Part shown: positions 10,144 through 18,890 of the stretch, piece by piece
How the letters are laid out: every line of letters starts with the position of its first letter
Numbering within the stretch: the first letter of the stretch is position 1
Assembly (NCBI GenBank): GCA_023356605.1
Contig: JAKQYE010000002.1
Span: 1 to 64,000, forward strand
Length of the DNA: 64,000 nucleotides
DNA from: Trichodesmium sp. MAG_R02
GTDB taxonomy: Bacteria > Cyanobacteriota > Cyanobacteriia > Cyanobacteriales > Microcoleaceae
Direction: 5' to 3'
Program-made: the position numbers and the translations under genes
Notes under the pieces: generated by a model
Told to the model about the DNA's origin: nothing
Databases searched by the model: none
Seen by the model: only the letters and a program-made list of their open reading frames with translations

Positions 10144-10917
10144 CTAAATCATTATCTAAAATCACTAGGCTTGTTAAAAAATAGCTCCAATGACTTCGGG
10201 ATAAGTACCTTCTGCCTCCTGCCTCAAAAAAACAGCCCATTTTTCTCTCTCTATTGTTTATGGTATTAATCTAATTTTAAAAATACTATATAGGAGGATC
10301 AGCAAATTAGATGTGTTTGCTCTGGGGGAATAGAGAAATTTACTTAAATATAGCTAATTTTTCAGTATTGGAGTATCGTTATAGCAGTTATCAAAAACTT
10401 TGCTATTCTTTAGTTTTCTATTTCTAAATACTATTTATTAACTTAGTTTTATTGTTAACTAACCTCTATTATTTTTCTAGTTATTTTTACCATCTTCCAA
10501 GTAGAGTATTACTTTTGAGAAACAGTATTAAAATCTAACTGCAAATTTGGTCTAATTTAATTAGCTTCAATAATAATAATTTGTGAATTGACCTTCAAAG
10601 ATAACTGATAAATTTGCCGTTTTTATTGAGTCTGGGAAGCAAAATTTCCCAGTTCTCCTTATATCTATAAATAGCAATTCGTGTATAGGTTTTAATAATT
10701 CAAAAACTCAACATAATGACTATATTTATCCCTTGATTTTTCTGCCTATTAAGTGCCCAAAACACTAACTTTTTGAGCTCTCAAGACCAAAAACTAAACT
10801 CTTTTTTCGAGTTTAAAAATGCTAAAACCTTTATGTTTCAATACTTTTGGATTTAATCAGTAAACCCTAAATAGACATATAAAGTCCGAACATAGCAAAG
10901 TTTTTGGTAATTCCGTA
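10144..10917. other. long intergenic stretch, no gene seen
   Basis: About 770 bases of AT-rich DNA 3' of the HD-GYP gene. No ORF of note, no tRNA and no recognisable transposase fragment was found by eye. Confidence 0.4.
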
Positions 10918-12549
10918 TTATTTACTATGTCCTAGCATAGAAAAGACTTGTTTCTGTTTAAATAGTTCAAATAAATGACTATTAATTTTATTCTCGGCTG
11001 CTTCAGAACCCATAATTCTCAGAGCAACTTCTACAGGTAAGCCTTGTTTATATGGGCGATCGCCAGCGGTTAAAGCATCATATATATCTGCGATAACTAT
11101 TATTTGAGTTTGAATAGAAATTTCGTTTTCCTTTAGTCCCCTAGGATAACCACTACCATCCAACCTTTCATGGTGTCCATAAGCAATGTTTGGTATCTTC
11201 TGTAATTTTTTTGTCCAGGGAATTTGCTTTAAAAATTCGTAAGAATCTGTGACGTGAGCCTCAATAGCTTGTCGTTCTTCAGGAGTCAAGTTTCCTCTGG
11301 GAACTGTAAGTTGAGCCATTTCCTCTGGTGTAATCAGATGTTTAATTTGGCCATCTATATCTTTGTAGGTATAAAGTGATATTTCCTGTAGTTGCTTCAA
11401 TGGTTCTTCTGCTAAAATTCTTGGTTCATTAGCCGTTAGTATTGTTTGCCAATAGTCGTTAAGCTGAGTAATTGCTACTTCTAGTTCTAAATCTAAATTT
11501 TTGATTTTTTGACACAAAAGACAACTTTTTTGAGTATGTGATTGATATATGTCAGACAAATGTCCAGATAAGTACTTGTATTTGGTTTGAGCATATTCCA
11601 TTTCCAAGGTACGTTGGGCTAAAGAAAATCTTTGCTGGATTAGCTCTAATTGTTCTTGATATAGTTTTTTGCGTTTTGTTAATATAGCTTCTGGCACCCC
11701 TATTTTACCAAAATCATGTAACAGGGCTGCATATCGGAGCTCTTGAATTTGCTGATTGCTAAAATATATTTCCGAGAATATTCCACTATTTATTATATTG
11801 ACTTCTTGAGACAGTCCTACCGTTAACTTAGCTACTCGCTCTGAATGACCTGATGTGCAGGAGTCTCTAGCTTCTATTGCCCGTACTGATGCTTTGACAA
11901 AACCCTCAAATAAATTTTCTATATTTTCTTGTAGATTATTTCTCTCTATAGATATAGCTGCTTGAGAAGCTAGAGAAGTTAATATTCTCTCTTCCCATTC
12001 TGAATATGGCTGAGTTAATTCTTTGGCATTTTCTTGTGTAAGTAAAACATTCGATTGAATCTTACGGTTAATTAGCTGAAGCACTCCAAGAACTTCCAGA
12101 TGTCGGTTTTGTATTGGTAAAATTAAGACTGAACAAGTTCTATAACCTGTTTTCTCATCAAAACTTTTATCAAACTTATAGGGAGTATTTTTAGGAAGAT
12201 TGTAAGCATCCGCTAAATTCAAACTCTGACCAGTTAGAGCCACATAACCAGTCAAGCTTTCAGACGTGATAGCTAAAGCTTGTTCCTGAAAGGCAAGATC
12301 TGGCAAAGAATCATTTTGGGCAGCCTTGAAAACTAATTTACATTCTTTGACATTTAACTCATCTACTAAGTAAACACTACCTGCATCACTACAAGTTATT
12401 TCCCGACTTTTGGACAATATCAAATTCAATAGTTCACCCAAATCATAGGTGTCGGATAGAGCTACTCCAATGTCTAATAGCTGCTCTATCAATAATTCAG
12501 TGGCCTGAGTTGGTTGCTGCAACCACTTAAGTGTATTTAACTGGGTCAT
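10918..12549 (-). CDS. GAF - HD-GYP protein (putative cyclic-di-GMP phosphodiesterase or sensor)
   Basis: 543 residues. Residues about 20-200 form a GAF sensor domain (ESLTGYVALTGQSLNLADAY is typical). The HD-GYP core follows: the first histidine in SGHSERVAKL, the HD pair in HDFGKIGVPEAIL (about 278-290), HHERLDGSGYP (about 459-468) and ADIYDALTAGDRPYK. HD-GYP enzymes cleave cyclic-di-GMP. Between HDFGK and the GYP block there are about 100 more residues than usual, including a coiled coil, SCLLCQK (a CxxC) and a tyrosine-rich segment. All metal ligands I can recognise are present, so activity is plausible. It has no signal peptide or membrane span. It is monocistronic. Confidence 0.9.
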   Translation of the reverse strand: MTQLNTLKWLQQPTQATELLIEQLLDIGVALSDTYDLGELLNLILSKSREITCSDAGSVYLVDELNVKECKLVFKAAQNDSLPDLAFQEQALAITSESLTGYVALTGQSLNLADAYNLPKNTPYKFDKSFDEKTGYRTCSVLILPIQNRHLEVLGVLQLINRKIQSNVLLTQENAKELTQPYSEWEERILTSLASQAAISIERNNLQENIENLFEGFVKASVRAIEARDSCTSGHSERVAKLTVGLSQEVNIINSGIFSEIYFSNQQIQELRYAALLHDFGKIGVPEAILTKRKKLYQEQLELIQQRFSLAQRTLEMEYAQTKYKYLSGHLSDIYQSHTQKSCLLCQKIKNLDLELEVAITQLNDYWQTILTANEPRILAEEPLKQLQEISLYTYKDIDGQIKHLITPEEMAQLTVPRGNLTPEERQAIEAHVTDSYEFLKQIPWTKKLQKIPNIAYGHHERLDGSGYPRGLKENEISIQTQIIVIADIYDALTAGDRPYKQGLPVEVALRIMGSEAAENKINSHLFELFKQKQVFSMLGHSK

Positions 12550-12989
12550 AGTTTAGGCTTAGTCAATAGCCTTGAGTTTAAATCAACTTAATTGTTAATT
12601 AATATAACGATTTTCACAATGATACATCCGGAGAAAAGATGATTTTAAATTAAAAGTATTAAATTTTAGGGCTTTAAATAATTAGCTTTTCATTAGGAGC
12701 TGCTAAATAAATAATAGACTATTAATTAACCATTTGAGACATCTTTGTCAGATCATCAATCTAACTGTTTCTTAGTTTAATTATTATTGGCATGAATGCT
12801 TGATACTTTATCATTAGCAAGTCCGAAGTCACTTAATACACTAGATAGTTCAGAAGCTAATTTAACGAGACAAAAATATCAAATGAATTCTATAGATATC
12901 ATAAGTTTAAAAAGTGCAAGAAACAGCAAAAATCACTACTTGTAGACCACCACATGTTTAGGTATTGCACAAAAGAGAATTTAGCTTCT

Positions 12990-13170
12990 AAGTTGCCCTA
13001 AATCTAAGCTCCTTCAAATACTTCATCAGTGGATAAGGTAGCCTTAGATTTGACACCTAAATCTACACCTACCACATCTACTGAGAAATCAATAATTTGA
13101 GATTCTCTTTCCACTTTGAAGCTCAAAAACCAACGGCCTACCTTTCGACTGATAGTTACTTACTTGGGGT
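12990..13170 (-). pseudogene. TnpB (IS200/IS605) internal fragment
   Basis: On the - strand one frame reads TISRKVGRWFLSFKVERE and then VVGVDLGVKSKATLSTDEVF. This is the segment around the first RuvC aspartate of TnpB (consensus GvDLGi..lAtlStGe). The frame stops soon after and has no flanking TnpB sequence, so this is a relic. The rest of 12550-13258 holds nothing recognisable. Confidence 0.75.
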
Positions 13171-13258
13171 TATAAGAATTCTATATGGAAGTTTTTCCTT
13201 GACTTTCTTAGCACAATTCAAAGAAAAAATCATGGTAGGAGATGAATAGATGATTTAG

Positions 13259-13540
13259 TTAACTTAAGCTAGATATCGTTTTAGCCATGCTAAAGTCTTT
13301 TTCTGTTAAGCCACCAGCATCATGGGTTGTTAATATGACTGTTACTTTATTATAAGATACTTCTAAGTTGGGATGATGTTGTAATGTTTCAGCCGGGTCT
13401 ACTAATTTCTTGACAAAATTAATCGCTTCAACAAAATCTTTAAATCTTCTTATACATTTAAGCTTGTTTTCTTCTAATTCCCAATCTGATAGTTTACTAG
13501 CACGTTGATTAATCTCTTCTACAGTCAGTAATTTAGTCAT
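13259..13540 (-). CDS. pterin-4a-carbinolamine dehydratase
   Basis: 93 residues from the chosen ATG (MTKLLTVEEINQRASKL). The family motif is clear: ETLQHHPNLEVSYNKVTVILTTHDAGGLTEKDF carries the catalytic histidine pair and the later histidine. The enzyme dehydrates 4a-hydroxytetrahydropterin and also occurs widely in bacteria without phenylalanine hydroxylase. A longer start at 13573 would add an odd RNFRNFRN leader encoded by a short direct repeat (CCTAAAATT); the internal ATG with AGGAA before it is preferred. A terminator hairpin of an upstream RNA ends 35 bases before this start. Confidence 0.9.
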   Translation of the reverse strand: MTKLLTVEEINQRASKLSDWELEENKLKCIRRFKDFVEAINFVKKLVDPAETLQHHPNLEVSYNKVTVILTTHDAGGLTEKDFSMAKTISSLS

Positions 13541-13574
13541 TGAAGTATTCCTAAAATTCCTAAAATTCCTCAAA

Positions 13575-13647
13575 CAAAAAAACTATCCGCTCTTATCCTC
13601 GATAGAGTCTTAGTATATAACTAAGCACTAAATTCAGATAAGAGCGG
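13575..13647 (-). terminator. intrinsic terminator of the leader/ncRNA
   Basis: On the - strand CCGCTCTTATC pairs perfectly with GATAAGAGCGG, with a smaller CTTAG/CTAAG hairpin in the loop. ATAGTTTTTTT follows directly. It lies between the structured RNA and the carbinolamine dehydratase gene. Confidence 0.8.
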
Positions 13648-13750
13648 TCTAGGGGGTCACTTTGATTGGAACCTGACTGCCGGGAGGAACCCTATATCAG
13701 CCTGGTAAAGATTTATCTTATAGCTCCTAGGGAGGAACAAAGGCCAACTA

Positions 13751-13822
13751 CTAGAGAGCAGCCCCGGCACACAGCCGGCATTTTCCAATCAGGTGACCCA
13801 CGCGTTTACTACTATCTTGCAT
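13751..13822 (-). CDS. short leader ORF (23 codons) with a strong ribosome site
   Basis: It encodes MQDSSKRVGHLIGKCRLCAG followed by AAL and a stop. The ribosome site is AAGGAGGTG, a full match to the 16S tail, ending 6 bases before the ATG; another ATG two codons upstream is too close to the site. The ORF covers the 5' arm of the long stem, so translation would open it. A CxxC is present but no family is recognised. It may be a regulatory leader peptide rather than a functional protein. Confidence 0.4.
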   Translation of the reverse strand: MQDSSKRVGHLIGKCRLCAGAAL

Positions 13823-13913
13823 AGGCATCACCTCCTTTTTTCCCTAAGTGGTTCTTTCTCTTGATTACATATTCTATGTTAGCACAAAAATTTCAGAATG
13901 CAATTGTTTTAAT

Positions 13914-14165
13914 CCGACATTCCGCATATCTTCATATATCTTTATGTATATTTAAATTTTCAAATAGACTTATACGAAAAAACATTATTATAGAACTTAA
14001 TATCAATAAATTTCATCGATAACTAATTTTTCATGAGAAAATTAGTTACAATTATTTATGATAGTGAAAATTGATGTCCATAGCTATGAGGCTTTTAGAG
14101 AAAGAATTCGGGGCGATAGATAAATAAAACTTATCAATTTAATGTTAAGAAGTGCGGAATGTGGG
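13914..14165. mobile_element. MITE, CCCACATTCCGCACTTC family (252 bp)
   Basis: It starts CCGACATTCCGCATATCTTC and ends GAAGTGCGGAATGTGGG, imperfect terminal inverted repeats. It is nearly identical in plan to 14906-15156, with partial copies at 9985 and 45428 and a shorter relative at 56797. There is no ORF. Confidence 0.85.
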
Positions 14166-14304
14166 TTTAATGATTTTTTTTGAAGCTATAGCAGTGTTCA
14201 GCCCAGTTTTTGTTAAGGGACTTCCAATTAATGGGTATTTACGACTACAGAAGCTAGGAAAGAATCAGAAAGGGTTTATCAAGGTAGGTTGGTTGATTCC
14301 CTGG

Positions 14305-14422
14305 TTGACATCGTCCCCGGCCTAAAGCCACGGGGAAATAACCAAGCCTTAGCCCCTCGGCTAGTTGGCATCTCACAGGCTGCTGCTACTTTGGTAATAG
14401 TTTTATGCTGGCTGACCCGTCC
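14305..14422 (-). ncRNA. orphan TnpB-type omega-RNA / right-end scaffold remnant
   Basis: Read on the - strand it matches the + strand block at 37773-37905: GGACGGGTCAGCCAGC, then GCAGCAGCCTGTGAGA, then a CCCCG-TTTA-CGGGG type hairpin and GATGTCAAC. This is the layout of the 3' end of IS605-type tnpB elements that gives the omega-RNA scaffold. No tnpB ORF lies beside it. A short ORF over this block is a by-product. Confidence 0.6.
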
Positions 14423-14460
14423 GTTTTTTTTTGTCTCGGCATGCCCAACCGCGACTAATA

Positions 14461-14553
14461 TATAGTCATTTGATTTAAGAATGAAAAATTTTTTCCCTAG
14501 AAAACCTTTCATAGCAAGAAAAACTTGTCTCAATCTCAAGTAAAACGACTATA
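14461..14553. mobile_element. about 93-bp MITE, TATAGTCATTT family
   Basis: TATAGTCATTT at one end and AAACGACTATA at the other, with an internal CATAGCAAGAAAAACTTGTC segment shared by all copies. Other copies are at 14566, 19394, 20537, 40323 and 63707. The TA-rich ends suggest IS630/Tc1-type mobilisation. Confidence 0.8.
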
Positions 14554-14565
14554 TTTATTGTGAAT

Positions 14566-14658
14566 TATGGTCATTTCAAATAAGAATGGAAAGCTTCTTC
14601 TGCTGAAACTTAGTTATAGCAGGAAAAACTTGTCTCAATCTAAATTAAAATGACTATA
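14566..14658. mobile_element. about 93-bp MITE, TATAGTCATTT family
   Basis: Ends TATGGTCATTTCA and TAAAATGACTATA, interior as in the other copies. It lies 13 bases from the previous copy. Confidence 0.8.
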
Positions 14659-14784
14659 AAAAGCAAGAAGGATAGAACCTGTGGGAAAAATAAACTAAAA
14701 AGTCGCCTTAGAAGGACGATGCTTTAAACCTAATTTTTCGGTAAACCCATCTAATTTGCTAATTCCCATATATAGTGTTTTTTT

Positions 14785-14837
14785 GCATCTTCCCCGGCCT
14801 GAAACTACGGGGATCCTTACCAAGCCCCAGCTCCGAT
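14785..14837 (-). ncRNA. short omega-RNA-like right-end remnant
   Basis: On the - strand: CGGAGCTGGGGCTTGGTAAG, then CCCCGTAGTTTCAGGCCGGG and GAAGATGC. It is the same arrangement as 14305-14422 but shorter. No tnpB lies next to it. Confidence 0.5.
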
Positions 14838-14905
14838 AAAGTAATTGTCAAAGAAACAATAAACTATGGTGTATGAATCAGAACTTACACAGGAAAGCAA
14901 CATAA

Positions 14906-15156
14906 CCGACATTCCGCATATCTTTATATATGTTTATGTATATTTACATTTTCAAAGAGACCCATAACAAGAACCTTTATCCTAAGAATTAATATCAATA
15001 AGATTTATCAACAACTGATTTTTAATGAGAAAGTTAGTTAGAATCATTTATAACAGTTAAAATCAATACCCATGGCTATAAAGCTCCCAGGACAGGTGTT
15101 AGGGGCGATAGATTAATAAAACTTATCAATTTAGTGTTAAGAAGTGCGGAATGTGG
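14906..15156. mobile_element. MITE, CCCACATTCCGCACTTC family (251 bp)
   Basis: Full-length sister of the element at 13914, with the same terminal inverted repeats and the internal GGGGCGATAGATTAATAAAA block. It ends 60 bases before the psbD stop. Confidence 0.85.
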
Positions 15157-15168
15157 GATATAATGAGT

Positions 15169-15202
15169 AACCCACGCCACACTATAAAGTTGGCGTGGGG
15201 TT
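15169..15202 (-). terminator. stem-loop 3' of psbD
   Basis: AACCCCACGCCA pairs with TGGCGTGGGTT across an 11-base loop, 17 bases after the psbD stop. There is no T-run on the - strand, so it may act as an mRNA-stabilising 3' hairpin rather than a classic terminator. Confidence 0.6.
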
Positions 15203-15218
15203 ATTATATTAAGGCATA

Positions 15219-16277
15219 TTATAGAGCATTACCACGAGGCAACACTTCTTCTGGGAAGATAAAGTTTTGATGTGGCTGATCTGCAGGAGACATCCAAGCT
15301 CGGATACCCTCGTTCAGCAAAATGTTTTTGGTATAAAATGTTTCAAACTCTGGATCTTCTGCTGCCCGTAACTCTTGGGATACGAAGTCATAAGCTCGTA
15401 GGTTAAATGCTAAACCTACTATACCTATGGAACTCATCCACAATCCTGTTACTGGTACAAACAACATGAAGAAGTGCAACCAACGTTTGTTGGAAAATGC
15501 GATACCAAAGATTTGAGACCAGAAACGATTAGCTGTTACCATCGAGTATGTTTCTTCAGATTGAGTAGGCTCAAATGCGCGGAAGGTATTTGATGCTTCT
15601 CCATCTTCGAAAAGTGTGTTCTCTACTGTAGCACCGTGAATAGCACATAAAAGTGCACCACCCAATATTCCTGCTACGCCCATCATATGGAATGGGTTAA
15701 GTGTCCAGTTATGAAATCCTTGTAGGAATAGTATGAATCGAAAGATGCCAGCTACACCAAAACTAGGTGCAAAGAACCAGCTAGATTGACCCAATGGGTA
15801 CATCAGAAATACACTAACAAAAACTGCAATTGGTCCTGTGAAGGCAATGGCATTATAAGGACGTATTCCAACCAAACGGGCAATTTCAATTTGACGTAAG
15901 CAGAACCCAATTAGAGAAAATGCACCATGTAGGGCAACGAATGACCAGAGACCCCCGATTTGACACCAACGGGCAAAGTCCCACTGAGCCTCTGGGCCCC
16001 AGAGAAATAGTAGGGAATGTCCCATGCTATAAGCTGGGCTGCTAACTGCAACGGTGAGAAAATTACAACCTTCTAGGTAAGAACTGGCTAACCCATGGGT
16101 ATACCAGGAAGTAACGAAGGTAGTGCCAGTTAACCATCCTCCAATGGACAGAAATGCACATGGAAAGAGAAGTATACCAGACCAACCAACAAAGACAAAG
16201 CGATCGCGTTTGAGCCAATCATCGAGGACATCAAATGGTCCTCTCTGAGATTGTGTGCGTCCGACTGCTACAGTCAT
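15219..16277 (-). CDS. psbD: photosystem II D2 reaction-centre protein
   Basis: 352 residues, the standard D2 length, beginning [20 protein letters not shown] and ending PRGNAL. Transmembrane helices and the ligand regions are intact, for example [20 protein letters not shown] (pheophytin/iron/quinone region) and [15 protein letters not shown] around the redox tyrosine. D2 pairs with D1 and binds QA in the thylakoid membrane. The ribosome site TAGGAG lies 9 bases before the ATG. In most cyanobacteria one psbD copy overlaps psbC at its 3' end; here no psbC follows, so this is a monocistronic copy of the psbD2 kind. Confidence 0.98.
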   Translation of the reverse strand: MTVAVGRTQSQRGPFDVLDDWLKRDRFVFVGWSGILLFPCAFLSIGGWLTGTTFVTSWYTHGLASSYLEGCNFLTVAVSSPAYSMGHSLLFLWGPEAQWDFARWCQIGGLWSFVALHGAFSLIGFCLRQIEIARLVGIRPYNAIAFTGPIAVFVSVFLMYPLGQSSWFFAPSFGVAGIFRFILFLQGFHNWTLNPFHMMGVAGILGGALLCAIHGATVENTLFEDGEASNTFRAFEPTQSEETYSMVTANRFWSQIFGIAFSNKRWLHFFMLFVPVTGLWMSSIGIVGLAFNLRAYDFVSQELRAAEDPEFETFYTKNILLNEGIRAWMSPADQPHQNFIFPEEVLPRGNAL

Positions 16278-16870
16278 TACGGAATTCTCCTAATAATTAT
16301 GATAACTACGGCTAATGTTTTTTGTTCACCATTATCGGTGATGGCATTCTGCAATATCAGAATATGATAATTTTTCTAAACATTGTTTAATTTTGTTACC
16401 GCAGTTTTAATTATAAGGGTAATTTTTAATCAGGGCAACCAGAAAAATGAGTTTTTCAGGACATTATTTTATTAGATTTTAGATTTTTCAAGTAGACATC
16501 TCAACTAAATATGGCAATACAATCTCTAGTCAACTAAGCCTTTACTAAAAATTGGGTTTAAAGCTCTTATTTAGCTAGGGGCTGTAGCTTTAAAAAATAC
16601 CATTATGCTAAGGATGATTTGCCATGAGGTATACAGTATAAGGGATTGCTGTGTGACAAAATATGTAGTTGGTTTCGTGTAACTCCTTAGAAATCCTATC
16701 TGAATAGTTAAATATTGAGGCTGCTTTAAGGCAGAAGGCAGTAGGAAAAGGAATTGAAACTATTTTTTGAAAAGGCATGTGATTTTCAAATGATTTAGGA
16801 TTGTTATATGTGTTATTAGCTATATATGTTAATGTTGTTATCGTGCTAATTAATTAGTAGCGGGAGGGCA
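16278..16870. other. psbD upstream region
   Basis: Between divergent transcription units (psbD - and UPF0367 +). It should hold the psbD promoter and 5' leader, but I cannot place them with confidence. No ORF or known RNA is seen. Confidence 0.4.
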
Positions 16871-17033
16871 GTCCGAGACAAAAAGTGGACGTGGAGGCAG
16901 GCGGAACTCACCCCTATCTTTTTATGGGATAGGAACTAAAGGGGTAAGTAAAGTTGTCTTTGAAATGTCAACCCGCTCTTGATCTTCGGCTCGGCAGGGA
17001 TCCCTTTTCCTTATGACCGGGGAGGATGTTAAC
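16871..17033 (+). ncRNA. orphan omega-RNA-like scaffold remnant
   Basis: GTCCGAGACAAAAAGTGGAC, a GGCGGAACTCACCCC block, CAACCCGCTCTTGATC and finally ATGACCGGGGAGGATGTTAAC form the right-end layout seen at 37773. A hairpin (CCCCTATC/GATAGGAAC type) sits inside. It ends 23 bases before the UPF0367 start, with no tnpB adjacent. Confidence 0.5.
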
Positions 17034-17056
17034 CTTCAAACTCACTAATTAAAAAA

Positions 17057-17323
17057 ATGTTCACCATTGACATCATTGTGAAGTACACTCCTGTACCATT
17101 GTCAGTACAACGTAAGTCCGCTGAGGATGCTGAGGCTATCTATCAACAGATTGTTGAGTCTATTCGCTCTGGAAATCCTCAAATTTTAGAGCTTACTTGT
17201 GAGAAAATACCAGAGAAAAAGATTGCTGTAGTAATAAGTGAGGTTTCTGGTGTTCAGATTTCACAGAAATCCGGTGCTGCTGCTACTGGAAGACCTCCTG
17301 GTTTTGTCTCTGTGGCCCAATGA
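17057..17323 (+). CDS. UPF0367 family protein
   Basis: 88 residues, the usual length for this cyanobacterial family: MFTIDIIVKYTPVPLSVQRK at the start and AAATGRPPGFVSVAQ at the end are characteristic. The function is unknown. The next gene starts on an ATGA overlap with this stop codon, so the two are translationally coupled, and the pairing of UPF0367 with an ABC ATPase suggests a shared role. No clear ribosome site precedes the ATG. Confidence 0.93.
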   Translation: MFTIDIIVKYTPVPLSVQRKSAEDAEAIYQQIVESIRSGNPQILELTCEKIPEKKIAVVISEVSGVQISQKSGAAATGRPPGFVSVAQ

Positions 17324-18015
17324 AGTCTAAGGATGAAGCTAATAAGGTTACTCGTCCAGCAATTTTAGTAGAGGATATCTATTTCAATTGGCCTAATGGC
17401 AGTCAAGTATTGCGCTCTTGTTCTCTAGAAGTACCCAAGGGACAGTTTTGGATGCTGTTGGGTAATAATGGAAGTGGTAAATCAACTTTATTAAGATTAT
17501 TGGCCCGAATTTTGTCTCCTCGCTCAGGAACAATTCATTTTCAAGGCCAAGTGGGTTTTGTTTTCCAAAATCCTGACCACCAACTTGTGATGCCTACAGT
17601 AGGAGCAGACGTGGCTTTTGGGTTAGTTGCAGAGAGACTTTCTCAAGTTCAAATTCGTAATCGGGTAGAAGATTCCTTAAGTGCTGTAAATTTATTAGAA
17701 TTACAACGCCGACCTATATATGCTTTGAGTGGGGGACAAAAACAAAGAGTTGCTATTGCTGGTGCTATTGCTCGCAACTGTGACATCTTACTTTTGGATG
17801 AACCTACAGCTTTACTAGATCCAGATAGTCAATTAGATTTGGTAACTCAAGTGCAAAGTTTGGTGAAAAACAGGGGCATTACTGCTCTCTGGGTTACTCA
17901 TCGTTTAAGTGAGTTAGATTATTCTGATGGAGCATTTTTGTTAGATAAAGGCCAAGTAGTAGCTCAAGGTAGACCTGAACTTTTGAAGCAACGTTTAATT
18001 AAAGATTCATCTTAA
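17320..18015 (+). CDS. ABC transporter ATP-binding protein (CbiO/ECF-like)
   Basis: 231 residues, a complete nucleotide-binding domain: Walker A GNNGSGKSTLL (about 49-59), Q-loop VFQNPDHQL, signature LSGGQKQRVAIAG, Walker B DILLLDEPTALLD and H-loop WVTHRLSEL. The Q-loop context (QNPDHQ) is typical of CbiO/EcfA-type ATPases that energise vitamin or metal uptake. No permease gene lies beside it. The start overlaps the UPF0367 stop by 4 bases. Confidence 0.93.
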   Translation: MKSKDEANKVTRPAILVEDIYFNWPNGSQVLRSCSLEVPKGQFWMLLGNNGSGKSTLLRLLARILSPRSGTIHFQGQVGFVFQNPDHQLVMPTVGADVAFGLVAERLSQVQIRNRVEDSLSAVNLLELQRRPIYALSGGQKQRVAIAGAIARNCDILLLDEPTALLDPDSQLDLVTQVQSLVKNRGITALWVTHRLSELDYSDGAFLLDKGQVVAQGRPELLKQRLIKDSS

Positions 18016-18184
18016 GTCATCGCTCCTTGACTTATATCGCTAATCCTTTTAGTTTAAGCTTCAAGATACTATTCTATGCTTTGATGATGTTGGGTAAATT
18101 CTCTTTGATTGCCCTATAAAATTAGAATAAATGTTATACTGGGGGTATTTGCTAGTATTATCTGAATAATTATTACCTGATTTT

Positions 18185-18733
18185 ATGTCACACCCTTTAA
18201 GACAAACTATTCTGCTTGTAGATGGCTATAATGTCATTGGTTTATGGCCTCGTATCCGAGAAGTTTGCAATTTTCATGGCTTAGAAACAGCCAGAAGAGA
18301 TTTAATTGAGGCTTTGGTAAACTACAGTGCTAGTGAGGACTTAAATACTCAGATAGTATTTGATTCTCAATACCAGTACACTCCTACTGCTAAGGAAATT
18401 ATTACTGATAAGTTATCTGTTCATTATACAGAATTTGGTCAAACAGCAGATACATATATAGAGAAAGCTTGTGCTAATCTTCGTCAGGAGATAAATTTGT
18501 CTAGAAGTAGGCTAATTGTAGCTACTTCAGATAGAGATCAAAAGCTTACTGTCATTGGTTATGGCGCTGAATGGATGTCTTCCCAACAACTTGCCCATGA
18601 TGTTGAAAGTGTGGCGAATAATGTTCGGAGTAAATGTCAACGAAGAAAAAGATCATCAAGTCGTTTTCTGGCTAGTTACTTAGATCCAGAATCCCAAAAG
18701 CGTTTAGCTGAATTAAGAATGGGAAAAAAATAG
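18185..18733 (+). CDS. NYN-domain (YacP-like) RNase family protein
   Basis: 182 residues. ILLVDGYNVIGLW near the start carries the first catalytic aspartate of the NYN/PIN-like nuclease fold, followed by VATSDRDQKLTV with the later acidic pair. The YacP (Rae1) group cleaves ribosome-bound mRNA in Bacillus; the cyanobacterial role is not known to me. The C-terminus is basic (KCQRRKRSSSR), which suits RNA binding. It stands alone, 169 bases after the ABC gene. Confidence 0.88.
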   Translation: MSHPLRQTILLVDGYNVIGLWPRIREVCNFHGLETARRDLIEALVNYSASEDLNTQIVFDSQYQYTPTAKEIITDKLSVHYTEFGQTADTYIEKACANLRQEINLSRSRLIVATSDRDQKLTVIGYGAEWMSSQQLAHDVESVANNVRSKCQRRKRSSSRFLASYLDPESQKRLAELRMGKK

Positions 18734-18890
18734 GTCATTATCACATATTTTGACAAAAGTCAAATAAAATTGATAAAATTATATAATTATAAACATAAGA
18801 ATAAAATATCAAAAAGGGGTTGTCAAATCTTTTAAATTAGGATTATAATGAAATTCGGTTGCTTAGGGATAAATAAGTGTAAGTGTTCGG

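Larger units (their letters stand above)
13575..13880 (-). ncRNA. candidate structured RNA / attenuator leader
   Basis: On the - strand a long closing stem forms between GGGTCAC-C-TGATTGGAA (13799-13783) and TTCCAATCA-AA-GTGACCC (13671-13654), 16 paired bases in total. Inside are hairpins CCGGC-TGTGT-GCCGG, CTCC-CTA-GGAG and AAGAT-AA-ATCTT, and a terminator follows. The G+C content is clearly higher than its surroundings. A possible promoter upstream is TTGCAT-16 nt-TAACAT. I checked for tmRNA, SRP RNA and RNase P hallmarks and found none. It could be an independent small RNA or a leader controlling the dehydratase gene. Confidence 0.55.

Noticed and set aside
13575-13880. tmRNA, SRP RNA, 6S RNA or RNase P RNA
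   Set aside because: No tRNA-like end, no GGAAG..GCAG SRP loop, no RNase P core, and the multi-hairpin layout differs from 6S RNA. Kept only as an unassigned structured RNA.
14279-14539. 86-codon ORF on the - strand
   Set aside because: It runs through an omega-RNA-like remnant and a MITE and has no protein family features.
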